DNA of 64,000 nt, from contig OZ220679.1 of the NCBI GenBank assembly GCA_965116355.1, positions 2,170,001 to 2,234,000 of the forward strand, written 5' to 3'. The translations under genes and the position numbers were made by a program. The notes beneath the pieces were generated by a model that worked only from the letters and a program-made list of their open reading frames with translations, did not search any database and was not told the origin of the DNA. Source of the DNA: UBA1127 sp965116355 (lineage in GTDB: Bacteria > Chloroflexota > Dehalococcoidia > Lucifugimonadales > UBA1127). This document shows, one piece after another, positions 51,571 through 60,668 of the stretch (positions are counted from its first letter, which is position 1; every line of letters begins with the position of its first letter).

Positions 51571-52014
51571 CTACTGGCGTGGCGTGAAGTCCAGCTGCGG
51601 GTTGGGGTGGTCTGGGAGCTTCCAGACGAGGTAGCCCTTGCGGAACTCGTCGTGGTACTCGTTGGCGCGGCGGGTGGCGTTGTTGTAGGCGACCTCGAAG
51701 GACTCGAAGTCCTCGTTGGCGAGGGCGGCCTCGACGGGGGCGAGGTCCTCGCTGATGTAGGCGTTGAGGGCGTCGGTGTAGCGCGGGCGGGTCTGCATCC
51801 CCTTCTGCATGAGGGTGATGGCCTCACCGAGCTCGAACTTGGCCATGACCCAGTTGGCTTCCCTGGCGGCGTAGTACACGTTCCACCAGCGGTCGCCGAT
51901 CATGGGCATGAAGATGGCGAGGCCCGGCTGGAGCGCGGCGAGCTCGTCCATGGTGAAGTGGCGGTGGCCGTTGAAGCCGAGCGGCCCCTGCTGTTCCTGC
52001 TGTTCCTGGGTCAC
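51571..52014 (-). CDS. Hypothetical all-helical protein
   Basis: 147 residues, cytosolic, no signal. Predicted helical bundle: MDELAALQPGLAIFMPMIGD, ANWVMAKFELGEAITLMQKG, LAPVEAALANEDFESFEVAY and a C-terminal YLVWKLPDHPNPQLDF. The order of helices recalls four-helix-bundle proteins such as cytochrome c' but no CxxCH is present. GTG start with GGGGAGG 5 nt ahead gives good translation support. No family recognised. Confidence 0.72.
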   Translation of the reverse strand: MTQEQQEQQGPLGFNGHRHFTMDELAALQPGLAIFMPMIGDRWWNVYYAAREANWVMAKFELGEAITLMQKGMQTRPRYTDALNAYISEDLAPVEAALANEDFESFEVAYNNATRRANEYHDEFRKGYLVWKLPDHPNPQLDFTPRQ

Positions 52015-52129
52015 GATGTCCTCCCCTTTGTATGTGCGTAGTTACAGCGTTAGCGTGCCCTAACGCGCCCATAGTAGGGAGACGGTGGCCACACGTCAAC
52101 CGACGGGAAAGTCACGGGGTGCGGGAGGG

Positions 52130-52485
52130 ACGCTGGTCGGAGGACGGGGGCGCGCCCGCGCCCCCGTTCGCCCCCTTCGAGAGCCTCAGGACAGGCTTCG
52201 ATTTCCCTCAGGGCGAACGGAGGCTCTCGGTCGGGTGAAGGAGGTAGGCAAGCGTCGGGGTTCCTGCCTCCGCAGGAACGACGGTGGGGAGAGGCCCCCT
52301 TCGTATTCCCTCAGGACAGGCTTCGACAGGCTCAGGGCGAACGGGGTGGGCGGCAGGGCGAACGGGGGTGGGCGGCCACGAGGGCCGCCCGTACGAGAAA
52401 CCCCCATCCCAACCTTCCCCCGTGAGCGGGGGAAGGGGCAGAGGCGCCGCGCCCCTGGACACCGGCTTTCGCCGGTGAGACGAGG
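52130..52485. repeat. Repeat cluster: H3, H1, H3, H4, H2
   Basis: H3 variants at 52174-52220 and 52300-52345, H1-like CCTGCCTCCGCAGGAACGACGG at 52261-52283, H4 GGGCGGCC/ACGAG/GGCCGCCC at 52370-52390 followed by GTACGAG, CCCCCGTGAGCGGGGG at 52416-52432, H2 at 52456-52478. No gene. Confidence 0.7.
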
Positions 52486-52491
52486 GAGGGC

Positions 52492-53787
52492 TTACACCTT
52501 GAGGCTGTCCGCCTCTCCGGCGAAGGCGCCGTATTTGCGCCAGTCCTCGCCGGCGGGGATGATCTCCTCCCAGGATGAGATGCGGCCCATGACGTCCGGG
52601 TCGTGGCGGAGGGGCTCCTGGCCCTCCATCATGCCGCGGGCGGCGTTCAGCAGGATGCGGCGGTTGAAGATGATGGCGCGGTCCGAGGTGCCGAGGTGCT
52701 CGTTCACCTTGTCGCTGATGGGCTGCATGCTCTCGGTGACGGCCTGGTCTTGCGTGCCGACGCCCTTGATGCCCGTGAAGCTCAGGTTCCGCTGGTCCTC
52801 GCGGGACATCATGTAGTCGTTCCACTTACCCTTCTCGCCGCGGCCGTGGATGTCGGTCCTGTTGGCGGACTGCTCGGCGCGCTCGGCCCGCTCCTCGTCG
52901 GTGAAGGGGCGGTCGGTGCGGGCGCCGACACTCCAGCGCCAGCAGGTCTCGTCGTCGCGGGGGACCATCATGAGGATGCCGGGGCCCTGGTCGGGAAGGC
53001 GCGCGATCATCTGGTAGAGGGGGAAGATGGCGGTGGTGATGCGCAGGTGATGGTGGCCGTTGGGGGTCTCGCGGAGGCCGACGTAGCGCCAGCCGTAGCT
53101 GGTCTGCTGGACCATCAGCTTGGCGTCGCGGGAGTAGCCGCGGATCCTGGTCGACATGCGGGGCGACGGGTGGCCGAGGACGTCCGTGCCGTCATCGAAG
53201 TCGTCCATCTTCAGGTCGGCGAGGTTGCGGTGGAGGTAGGAGATGTGGGAGGTGTCCAGGTTGCCCTCCATGGACTGGATGAAGTTGCAGTCAGACAGGA
53301 CGCGGTTGGTGATGAGGTGGCTGTCCGGCAGTTGGAGGGCCTTGAAGTTCAGGAAAGGCGGTTGGACCTCCTTCGGGCCCATGTAGGTCCAGATGGTGCC
53401 GCCCTTATCGACGCAGGGGTAGGCGGTGATCTTGACCTTGTCCTTGAAGTTGGACTCGGCGGGCTCGGAGGGCATGTCGACGCAGTCGCCGTTCACGTCG
53501 AACTTCCAGCCGTGGTAGACGCAGCGGATTCCGGACTCCTCGTTGCGGCCGAAGAAGAGGCTGGCGCGGCGGTGGGGGCAGTAATTGTCGACGGCGGCGA
53601 CGTTCCCGTTGGAGTCGCGGAAGACGACGAGTTCCTCGCCGAGGAGCTTGGCGCGCACGGGCGGGCTGTCCGGTTCCGGGATTTCCTCGGTAGTGAGAAT
53701 GGGCAGCCAGTACCGGCGGAGCACCTCTCCCATGGGCGTGCCCGGGCCTACCCTGCAGAGCAGCTCGTTTTCCTCTTGGGTCAGCAT
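52492..53787 (-). CDS. Rieske aromatic ring-hydroxylating oxygenase, alpha subunit
   Basis: Phthalate 4,5-dioxygenase-type oxygenase that hydroxylates or demethylates aromatic rings. 431 residues. Rieske 2Fe-2S motif CPHRRASLFFGRNEESGIRC, then VYHGWKFDVNG (CxH-x15-17-CxxH). Catalytic non-haem iron site NLDTSHISYLH. N-terminal MLTQEENELLCRVGPGTPMG is characteristic of this group. No reductase gene adjoins. Together with the extradiol dioxygenase, FAA hydrolases and FAD hydroxylase it suggests breakdown of aromatic or related recalcitrant organics. Confidence 0.93.
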   Translation of the reverse strand: MLTQEENELLCRVGPGTPMGEVLRRYWLPILTTEEIPEPDSPPVRAKLLGEELVVFRDSNGNVAAVDNYCPHRRASLFFGRNEESGIRCVYHGWKFDVNGDCVDMPSEPAESNFKDKVKITAYPCVDKGGTIWTYMGPKEVQPPFLNFKALQLPDSHLITNRVLSDCNFIQSMEGNLDTSHISYLHRNLADLKMDDFDDGTDVLGHPSPRMSTRIRGYSRDAKLMVQQTSYGWRYVGLRETPNGHHHLRITTAIFPLYQMIARLPDQGPGILMMVPRDDETCWRWSVGARTDRPFTDEERAERAEQSANRTDIHGRGEKGKWNDYMMSREDQRNLSFTGIKGVGTQDQAVTESMQPISDKVNEHLGTSDRAIIFNRRILLNAARGMMEGQEPLRHDPDVMGRISSWEEIIPAGEDWRKYGAFAGEADSLKV

Positions 53788-54094
53788 GGCGTCCTCCTCG
53801 TCGGGTCCGTTTCACGGTATGCCGTGGGTTCCCGCCTGCGCGGGAACGACGGAGCGGGCATTTGCCTTGCGCGCACGTTATGCCCGCGCGGGAGGCTTGT
53901 CAACGGGAGCGAGTGATGATGCAGATGCAGCGACACCCCTCCCTATAACCTTGGGTTCCTGCCTTCGCGGGAACGACGAGGAGGGCGCCCCCTTCGACGG
54001 GTTTGGGGCGAACGGTGTCCCGTTTGTCGGGGTTCCTGCCTTCGCAGGAACGACGGGGGTGGGGCGCCCCTACGCAAGGGAGCGGGGGATGGGG
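53788..54094. repeat. H1 and H3 repeats
   Basis: H1 copies at 53826-53853, 53951-53980 and 54027-54055 with different hairpin loops, an H3 remnant at 53991-54018, and CCCCTACGCAAGGG at 54067-54080. No supported gene. Confidence 0.65.
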
Positions 54095-54300
54095 CGGCGG
54101 GGAATTGAGTTGTGTTTCCGCGCATTTTGGATTGTGTTTTTTCGTTTCCAGATACGGGAGGGGCCCATTACGACTAAAACGATTGCCGGAGGTCCGTAGC
54201 TGGAAGGGGGTTGAGTTGCATTGAATCGCAATTGTGCTGCAGTGGGTCAACGGTATTGGGAACGGGTTGAGTTGCAATGAATTGCGGAAGTCAACTCTTC
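54095..54300. repeat. AT island 4, with CAGATACGG, CCGTAGCTGG and GGGTTGAGTTGCA repeats
   Basis: CAGATACGGG at 54149, CCGTAGCTGG at 54194-54203, plus direct repeats GGGTTGAGTTGCA at 54208 and 54264 (each followed by TTGAATCGC or ATGAATTGC) and a related AATTGAGTTGTG at 54103. Minus-strand reading at 54110-54150 gives QNARKH, similar to the HGLYS protein motif, but a random match is possible. Confidence 0.55.
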
Positions 54301-54309
54301 GGGTAGGGG

Positions 54310-54387
54310 TCATGGTTGCTTCAGGTCTTTGAGGCGCTTGCTCGTCTGAAGGGGCAGGTTGTCGTGGTGATGCTCTTGCGTGCTCAT
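54310..54387 (-). pseudogene. Possible truncated ORF remnant (25 codons)
   Basis: ATG at 54387 reads MSTQEHHHDNLPLQTSKRLK, then DLKQP and stop. It has natural-looking composition in an otherwise repeat-filled region and lies next to AT island 4. No SD is seen. It could be the start of a decayed gene or a chance frame. Confidence 0.2.
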
Positions 54388-54529
54388 GGGGGAAGAGTAG
54401 GGGGTCAGGCGCGGGCGCGCGTGGAGGTGGTGTCAGGGGGCCGTGCCATCCGTCGAGGATCTGTGGGGTTGGGCGCGGCCTTGGTCTCAGGGGGCGGGGT
54501 GATTCCATGCGAGCGCCCGGTCTCCTGGA

Positions 54530-54985
54530 GCCTCATCGAGAGGCTCCAGGAGACCCCTTCGACGGAGCTCAGGGCGAACGGTTGGGGTGTGAGCGGGGGT
54601 TCTGGGCACCGGCTTTCGCCGGTGAAACGAGAGGGTTGGGATCGGGGCGAACGGGGGGGTTGGCGGCGAACGTTGGGGTTTCTGCCTGTGCAGGAACGAC
54701 GGGGTTCTGGGCACCGGCTTTCGCCGGTGAAACGAGGGGGTTGGGGGTTAGGGTCAGGGCGACCCTTCGACAAGCTCAGGGCGAGCGGATTGAGGGGCGC
54801 TCCGTTTGTCGGGGTTCCTGCCTTCGCAGGAACGACGGAGGGCGGGCAGGAACGACGGGGAGGGTAGGGCGCGTACGTTATGCCCGCGCAGGGGGCTTGT
54901 CAACGGGAGCGGCTGGCGCACGGCGGGAACATTCGCTCGGCACGCTGGCGGGCCGTGACGGTGCGGATGGCCGGCTGGGAACTGC
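54530..54985. repeat. Repeat cluster: H3, H2, H1, H2, H3, H1
   Basis: CTCCAGGAGACCCCTTCGAC near 54541 starts an H3 unit; H2 at 54608 and 54713; H1 at 54676-54700 and 54816-54838; H3 at 54763-54788. No gene. Confidence 0.7.
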
Positions 54986-54992
54986 GCCGGCC

Positions 54993-55685
54993 CTAGCCGC
55001 GCTTCTTCGCGAAGAGGATGCAGTGGTCGGTCAGCTTGGGGTCCGTGAAGTACATGGCCCCGCCGAGCTTGTCGCCCTCCGTCGGCACTACGGTCAGTCC
55101 GAGGGAGCCCAGCGTCGCAATTACCTGCTCTTCAGAGTAGAGCTGGAAGGACCTCTCGACGCCATAGGCAGCATCGTAGACCGTCGTGATGCCCTCGCCG
55201 ACCTTGAACATGAGCTGGAGGACGCCGCCGGGGCCGAGGAGCCGGGCGAACTCGGGCAGCGTCACGCCCATGGCGACCTCGGGGATGATGTGCTGGATGA
55301 CGGCGTTGCACAGCAAGAAATCAAATGATGCGTCCGGATACGGCAGGGGTTCCCGCAGGTCGACGAGAGAAACACGATCGGCGATCTCCGGGTGCAGCCT
55401 CTGGGCCTCGGCGACGTTCTCCTCGATGACGTCGACGCCACGAATGTCGTAGCCGCGGTGCCAGTACATGAAGACGTCGCGGGCGCCGGCGCCACAGCCG
55501 GCATCGAGGCCGCGGGACCCGTCAGGGATCAGGTCCATCATCCGGTGGATGAGGTCCCAGTCACCCTTGAGGCCCGGATGGGATGACCTCACGTACATGG
55601 ACTGGAGGAAGCTGTGGCTCACCTCCGCATACCGCTGGGCGTTGCGTGAATAGAACCTCGCTGAGAAGTCAGGAACTGCCACCAT
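54993..55685 (-). CDS. Class I SAM-dependent methyltransferase
   Basis: 230 residues, Rossmann-fold. Motif I GLDAGCGAGARDVFMYWHRG binds SAM; the acidic loop IRGVDVIEENVAEAQ follows; then LPYPDASFDFLLCNAVIQH. The N-terminal ~60 residues (RFYSRNAQRYAEVSHSFLQS) look like the helical lid of UbiE/Coq5-type methyltransferases. The sulfatase gene ends 35 nt upstream on the same strand, so the two probably form an operon. Acceptor unknown. Confidence 0.88.
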   Translation of the reverse strand: MVAVPDFSARFYSRNAQRYAEVSHSFLQSMYVRSSHPGLKGDWDLIHRMMDLIPDGSRGLDAGCGAGARDVFMYWHRGYDIRGVDVIEENVAEAQRLHPEIADRVSLVDLREPLPYPDASFDFLLCNAVIQHIIPEVAMGVTLPEFARLLGPGGVLQLMFKVGEGITTVYDAAYGVERSFQLYSEEQVIATLGSLGLTVVPTEGDKLGGAMYFTDPKLTDHCILFAKKRG

Positions 55686-55720
55686 ATCTACATACCCTCC
55701 TATCAGTTCTGCGGCGTTTG

Positions 55721-57115
55721 CTACACCTTCAGATTCAGTCTGGGCGACAGAAGCCGCTCAGGAACTCTCGTCTCGCGCATGAACTGGACGAGCAGGCGAT
55801 GAAGCTCTCGGGCTTCATCGCGGTTGGCGTCAATGAGGTTGTTGTCCTGCGCGGGGTCGTCGGCCAGGTTGTACAACCCGGAACCCCCCGCTTCCGGGCT
55901 GTAGAGGAGGCTCCATTCACCGGCGGTCACCGTCGTGACGGGGTGCTCGGCGAGCGTCCTGAGGAAGTTGTCGACGGCGTTGACGGGGTCGCCGGGGTTG
56001 GCGAAGGGGATGCTGCTGACGACGTACTCCCGGCCCGGCAGCGAGGGGTCCTGCATACCGTGGACCAAGGATTTGCCCTGCACGAAAGCGGGGACCTCCA
56101 TGCCGAGGAGCTCCAACGCCGTCGGCATGACGTCGACGGCTGAGGTCAGGCCGCTGTAGACGCCCGGAGCGATGCCGGGCGCGCGGATGAGCAGGGGCAG
56201 ATTCACCAACTCCCTGAAGAGGGGGGAGTAGGCCCACGAGGAGCCGGGCTCGCCGTAGGAGTGGAGGGTGCCGTCGGCCCGCTTGTCGGAGGCCATCTTG
56301 CCGAAGAGGCCGCCGTGCTCGCCGAAATAGAAGCCGTGGTCGGTGGTGAAGATGACGGCGGTCTTGTCCGTCAGCCCCATGTTGTCGACGGTCCTGAGGA
56401 GACGGCCCACCCAGGTGTCGACCATGGTCACCTCGCCGCAGTAGGTGGCGTGGGACTTGAGCAGCTCCGCCCTGGTGTAGCCGGGGACGTCGTGCCAGTT
56501 GCCGTAGACGGGAAGCATCAGCTCGCCGTCGTAGTCCGGCCAATAGAGCTCGGTGTAGTAGTCGGGGGCGTCCCAGGGCTCGTGGGGGTCCCAGGTGTCG
56601 ATGTAGAGGAAGAAGTCATCCTTGTAATGCCGCTCGAGCCACTGCATCGCGGCCGTGAAGGTGCGGGGGGCGCAGCGGTCCGACTCGAACCGCCACGACT
56701 CGCGGGTGTCGAGGGCCTCGTGGTGGTAGCCGGGCAGGGGCACGAGGGACCACATGGTGTCCTGGCCCCGGTTCATGTAGAAGGTCTGAAAGCCCCGGTC
56801 GTAGTTCATGCCACCGCGAATGTAGTAGGGCACGTCGACGGAGGCGGCCGTGTGGTAGCCTCGGTCGGCGAGAATCTCCGCGATGGTGGTCACGCCGGGG
56901 GGCAGGGGCTCCCACCCCATGAAGGACATGGTCCATCGCCCGGTGAGGTGATCGGCGCGGGTGGGCATGGTGGGAAAGCCGGCTGCGTAGTGGCTGTCGA
57001 ACCTGACGGACTTGGCGGCGAGGGCATCGAGGGAGGGCGTCATAATCCGCGCGTTTCCATACGCTCCGATATGGTCGCGGCGAAAAGTGTCGGCAACAAT
57101 CCAGATAACGTTCAT
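55721..57115 (-). CDS. Sulfatase-fold hydrolase with Thr at the nucleophile position
   Basis: Alkaline phosphatase-superfamily hydrolase, 464 residues, annotated as sulfatase by overall sequence. N-terminal metal Asp in NVIWIVADTFRRDHIGAYG and later metal ligands in FTTDHGFYFGEHG. At the sulfatase consensus (C/S)-x-P-x-R the sequence is T-M-P-T-R (in GFPTMPTRADHLTGR), so no Cys or Ser is available for formylglycine. Thr suits phosphodiesterase or phosphonate-hydrolase-like chemistry. The ATG at 57115 matches the family N-terminus; the upstream frame is unsupported. Followed by the methyltransferase gene. Confidence 0.88.
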   Translation of the reverse strand: MNVIWIVADTFRRDHIGAYGNARIMTPSLDALAAKSVRFDSHYAAGFPTMPTRADHLTGRWTMSFMGWEPLPPGVTTIAEILADRGYHTAASVDVPYYIRGGMNYDRGFQTFYMNRGQDTMWSLVPLPGYHHEALDTRESWRFESDRCAPRTFTAAMQWLERHYKDDFFLYIDTWDPHEPWDAPDYYTELYWPDYDGELMLPVYGNWHDVPGYTRAELLKSHATYCGEVTMVDTWVGRLLRTVDNMGLTDKTAVIFTTDHGFYFGEHGGLFGKMASDKRADGTLHSYGEPGSSWAYSPLFRELVNLPLLIRAPGIAPGVYSGLTSAVDVMPTALELLGMEVPAFVQGKSLVHGMQDPSLPGREYVVSSIPFANPGDPVNAVDNFLRTLAEHPVTTVTAGEWSLLYSPEAGGSGLYNLADDPAQDNNLIDANRDEARELHRLLVQFMRETRVPERLLSPRLNLKV

Positions 57116-57370
57116 TTCGGCTGCGGCGAAGCCTCCTGCATCTGGAAAAAGTAGTTTACACGAAATCGGCAAATAATTCCAGTAAAGGACGTGCGCAGGA
57201 ACAGTTTCGCGCAAAAGAGAGTCTGCGTTTTGGGATGCACAAACGGGGCTAAGTGCCTACGTGTCGGAGTGAGCCGAGGCGTGCTAGAGTGGAGGGGCCC
57301 CATCACGAGGGGCGTTGTCATTTCAGGAGACTATTAGCGCAATTTTAGGCAAGACACCCTGGAGGGAACC
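57116..57370. other. AT-richer intergenic region, no gene
   Basis: Separates the sulfatase gene and the rhodanese gene, divergently transcribed. It has AATAATTCCAGTAAAGGA and TGTGAAATGACAAC-type minus-strand sequence. Probably contains both promoters; none assigned with confidence. Confidence 0.35.
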
Positions 57371-57769
57371 TTGGATTTCGAGCAGATGAAGTACTACCAG
57401 AGCAAGCTTGCGTATGAGACGGACTCCGCGGACCTGCAGGATGCGCTCGACAACGGCGAGCCTGTCGTCGTGATCGACGGGCGTTCCGCGAGCGCGTACG
57501 AGGGCGAGCACATTCCGGGCGCGGTCAGCATGCCGCACCGGGACATCAGCGCCAGCACGACGGCGACGTGGGACAAGTCAAAGCTCTACGTCTGCTACTG
57601 CGACGGCATTGGCTGCAACGCGTCGACGAAGACGGCGCTGAAGCTGTTGACGCTGGGCTTTCAGGTGCGGGAGCTGATCGGCGGGCTGGACTGGTGGAAG
57701 CGGGACGGGCACCCGACGCACGGCGCCGGGGCGGCGGTCGGGAGCGGCGTCTCGTGCGGGTGCCGTTGA
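57371..57769 (+). CDS. Rhodanese-domain sulfurtransferase
   Basis: Single-domain rhodanese, 132 residues. CDC25-like layout: PVVVIDGRSASAYEGEHIPG, SMPHRDI, and the active-site loop in YVCYCDGIGCNASTKTALKL, where a Cys followed by DGIGCN would carry the persulfide, plus LIGGLDWWKRDGH. The tail VSCGCR adds a CxC. TTG start with GGAGGGAACC 4-10 nt ahead. No clear partner; sulfur transfer to cofactors or tRNA is a guess from the fold. Confidence 0.87.
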   Translation: MDFEQMKYYQSKLAYETDSADLQDALDNGEPVVVIDGRSASAYEGEHIPGAVSMPHRDISASTTATWDKSKLYVCYCDGIGCNASTKTALKLLTLGFQVRELIGGLDWWKRDGHPTHGAGAAVGSGVSCGCR

Positions 57770-57780
57770 GGCCGCCGCAG

Positions 57781-58617
57781 CTACTTCGCCATTCGGTCGA
57801 CGAACCAGTCAAACATGCGGTCGCTGACGAGGCTGCGGGTGAGGAGCGCCAGTCTGGCGTACTTGCCCGCAGCATAGCGGGTCCGGGGCCGCCTGACCCG
57901 AATTGCTTTGAAAATAGTGTTCGCGATGACCGAGGGCGGAGACCCGGTCGCCACGGACCTGCCCATTCGCTCCGCCATGCTGTTGACGACTCCGGCATAA
58001 GCGGAGTCGCCTGAGCGCTTCGCCACTGGGCCAAAGGCGATGTCGCCGAACTCCGTGCTGATGAGGCCGGGCTCGATGATGACCACGTCGATGCCGAAGG
58101 GCTTCAGCTCCCACCGCAGGCAATCTGACCAGCCCTCGAGGGCGTGCTTGGTGGCGTGGTACCAGGCGCCAAGCGGGGTGTACATCTTCCCCGCAACAGA
58201 GGACACGTTCACGATCCTGCCCGATCCCTGCTCCCGCATGTGCGGCAGGACGAGTTGGGTCAGGCGCGCTAGCCCGAACAGGTTGACCTCGAACTGGTAG
58301 CGGGCGTCATCGAGGGTGATGTCCTCCACGGGGCCGAAGAGGCCGAAGCCCGCGTTGTTGACGAGGACGTCGACGCCGCCACGCTCGGCGGCGATGCGTT
58401 CGACGGCGGCGACGAGGTCTTCCTCCCGCGTGACGTCCATGCCGAGGACGACGGCGCCCTGCGCCTCGAGATCGCGCATCTGCTCGACGCGGCGGGCAGC
58501 GGCGTAGACGGTGTAGCGCTCGCGGAGGAGCTTCTCGACCGTGGCCTTGCCGATGCCGGCAGAGGCGCCGGTGACGAGGACGGTGCGCGTGGCCCCATGC
58601 CGGTCAGCAGTTGTCAT
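57781..58617 (-). CDS. SDR-family NAD(P)-dependent oxidoreductase
   Basis: Classical short-chain dehydrogenase, 278 residues. Cofactor motif TGASAGIGKATVEKLL (TGxxxGIG), NNAG (VLVNNAGFG), catalytic Ser (SSVAGKMYTPLGA) and YxxxK (WYHATKHALEGW). The C-terminal part with KAIRVRRPRTRYAAGKYARL resembles the oxidoreductase group related to DhrS/YqjQ-type enzymes that act on long-chain ketones. Convergent with the rhodanese gene. Substrate unknown. Confidence 0.92.
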   Translation of the reverse strand: MTTADRHGATRTVLVTGASAGIGKATVEKLLRERYTVYAAARRVEQMRDLEAQGAVVLGMDVTREEDLVAAVERIAAERGGVDVLVNNAGFGLFGPVEDITLDDARYQFEVNLFGLARLTQLVLPHMREQGSGRIVNVSSVAGKMYTPLGAWYHATKHALEGWSDCLRWELKPFGIDVVIIEPGLISTEFGDIAFGPVAKRSGDSAYAGVVNSMAERMGRSVATGSPPSVIANTIFKAIRVRRPRTRYAAGKYARLALLTRSLVSDRMFDWFVDRMAK

Positions 58618-58762
58618 TGCAGTTTCTCCCGCGTTGGTTTCTCACATCGTAGACTATCGGCGACCGCAAGGCTTGTGATGGGCGCAAGGATTGCCTTGCC
58701 GTGACCCCCACGCTGCAATACACTCAGGCGCACCGGGGGACCTGCGCTACAGGAGGGTGGCC

Positions 58763-60424
58763 GTGGCGGAACGACACCAGGTAATCGTCATCGGCGGCGG
58801 GCCGGTCGGCGTGGCGATGGGGCTGGATCTCGGCATGCGCGGCGTGGACGTGGTCGTCGTCGGGCGGCACCTGCTGCCGCAGCGCATCCCGAAAGGGCAA
58901 AACCTCTCGCAGCGGACGCTGGAGCACTTCTACTTCTGGGGCATCGAGGACGAGCTCCGAGCCGCGCGCGTGCTGCCGAAGGGCTACCCCATCGGCGGGG
59001 TGACGGCGTACAAGAACCTGAACAGCGAGTACTGGTGGGCGCCGGCGGGCCGCGAGCAGTTGCGCAGCTACTACTACGTCGCGAACGAGCGGTTGCCGCA
59101 GTACCTGACGGAAGAGGTGCTCCGCAAACGCGCCGAGGACTTCCCCAACATCAAGCTTCTCTACGGATGGACGGCGCAGGACATCGAGCAGGACGAGGGC
59201 GGCGTTCGCGTGACCATCGAGGAGACGGAGGACGCGGCGCAGAAGGGCGGCCGGTACTCGTGGGAGGGCTTCATCGACATCGACGACGCCGGGCGGGAGA
59301 CGGTCGGCGGCACGGCGCAGGTACTGGAGGCGGACTACGTCGTCGGGTGCGACGGCGCGCGGTCAATGGTGCGGCGCTGGATGGGCGTCGGCAGCAACGG
59401 CTCGGACTTCGACCAGAAGATGTGCCTGGCGGTGTTCCGCTCCACTGAGCTGCACGACCACCTGAGCCGGTTCCCGGAGTCGACGACGTTCCGGGCGCTG
59501 GACCCGGAGTTGCTGGGGTACTGGATGTTCTTCGGGCGGGTGGAGGTCGGCAAGAGCTGGTTCTTCCACGCCCCGGTGCCGGAGGACGCGACGCCGGAGA
59601 ACTACGACTTCCAGGGGCTGCTGGAGAAGGCTGCAGGCGTGCCCTTCAAGGCGGACTTCGACCACGTGGGCTTCTGGAACCTGCGGGTGTCCGTCGCCGA
59701 CCAGTACCAGGTGGGGCGCGTCTTCATCGCGGGGGACGCCGCGCACAGCCACCCGCCGTACGGCGGATTCGGGCTGAACAACGGGCTGGAGGACGTGGCG
59801 AACCTCGGATGGAAGATCGCCGCGCGGCTGCAGGGCTGGGGCGGGGACGCGCTGCTGGAGTCCTACAGCGACGAGCGGCGGCAGGTGTTCTGGGAGACGG
59901 GCGAGGACTACATCGCCGCGGGCATCCGCCGGGACGCGAAGTTCCTGGAGACGTACTCGCCGGAGAAGGACGAGGAGGAGTTCAAGGCGGAGTTCGCGAA
60001 GCTGGGCGCGGAGGGCGGCCGCCGAACGACGGTGTACGAGCCGAACTTCGAGGGCTCGCAGGTGGTCTTCGGGCCGCCGGACGGCGTGAACAGCGCGCAC
60101 GGATCGCACTCGTATACTGCGCGGGCCGGGCACCACCTGCCGCCGCAACTCCTCTCCAACGGCGCCGGAGTGCACACGGAGTTTGACACGGGGTTCACCT
60201 TGCTGGCCTTCGATGCGCCGGACGGCAGCGCAAAGGCGTTCACCAACGCGGCCGAGAGCATGGGGGTGCCGCTGAAGGTCGTCGAGGACACCTGCGCGGA
60301 CGGGCGTGAACAATACGAGGCGCGGCTGATCCTCGTGCGGCCGGACCAGTACTGCGTGTGGGCGTCGGACGAGGCGCCGGAGAGCGCGGCGGCGGTGCTG
60401 AGGAAGGTGTGCGGTCTGGGGTAG
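58763..60424 (+). CDS. FAD-dependent monooxygenase (phenol/pHBH hydroxylase type)
   Basis: Group A flavin monooxygenase, 553 residues. The GTG at 58763 has AGGAGGG 6 nt ahead; a longer frame from 58691 is unsupported. GxGxxG motif VIVIGGGPVGVAMGLDL, DG motif DYVVGCDGARSMVRRWMG, GD motif VGRVFIAGDAAHSHPPYGGFG. The C-terminal third holds a thioredoxin-like dimerisation region as in PheA/TfdB hydroxylases (LILVRPDQYCVWA). Likely hydroxylates an aromatic ring; consistent with the other aromatic-catabolism genes. Confidence 0.92.
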   Translation: MAERHQVIVIGGGPVGVAMGLDLGMRGVDVVVVGRHLLPQRIPKGQNLSQRTLEHFYFWGIEDELRAARVLPKGYPIGGVTAYKNLNSEYWWAPAGREQLRSYYYVANERLPQYLTEEVLRKRAEDFPNIKLLYGWTAQDIEQDEGGVRVTIEETEDAAQKGGRYSWEGFIDIDDAGRETVGGTAQVLEADYVVGCDGARSMVRRWMGVGSNGSDFDQKMCLAVFRSTELHDHLSRFPESTTFRALDPELLGYWMFFGRVEVGKSWFFHAPVPEDATPENYDFQGLLEKAAGVPFKADFDHVGFWNLRVSVADQYQVGRVFIAGDAAHSHPPYGGFGLNNGLEDVANLGWKIAARLQGWGGDALLESYSDERRQVFWETGEDYIAAGIRRDAKFLETYSPEKDEEEFKAEFAKLGAEGGRRTTVYEPNFEGSQVVFGPPDGVNSAHGSHSYTARAGHHLPPQLLSNGAGVHTEFDTGFTLLAFDAPDGSAKAFTNAAESMGVPLKVVEDTCADGREQYEARLILVRPDQYCVWASDEAPESAAAVLRKVCGLG

Positions 60425-60450
60425 GGGGCCGTCGACAACCTGGTGCTGAG

Positions 60451-60485
60451 GGATGCCGGGCCCACCGCAAGGGGGCCCGGCATCC
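60451..60485 (+). terminator. Hairpin after the monooxygenase
   Basis: 13-bp stem GGATGCCGGGCCC / GGGCCCGGCATCC with a loop of 9 nt (ACCGCAAGG). No T tract. Confidence 0.6.
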
Positions 60486-60582
60486 GCATTACCCGCGCCG
60501 AGAAGCCAACGATGGGCAGGCACCGCTCCGACGATTTCAGCGCTGCCTCCGGAAGCACCTTGTCTCAATAAAACAAACTCTA

Positions 60583-60611
60583 TTGCATCCCGCAGTGCGC
60601 AGGTGTAGTAT
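60583..60611 (+). promoter_or_regulatory. greA promoter
   Basis: TTGCAT (60583-60588), 17-nt spacer, TAGTAT (60606-60611). It lies 57 nt ahead of the ATG at 60669. Confidence 0.65.
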
Positions 60612-60668
60612 TGCGCCGCTGAGGGATTAAGCCGTCGCCTCTCAGCTTTTTCTATTTTGGCGGGTGTG

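Noticed and set aside
54110..54160. Degenerate copy of the HGLYS protein gene in AT island 4
   Set aside because: Only five residues (NARKH) resemble the motif and the flanks do not, so chance is as likely.
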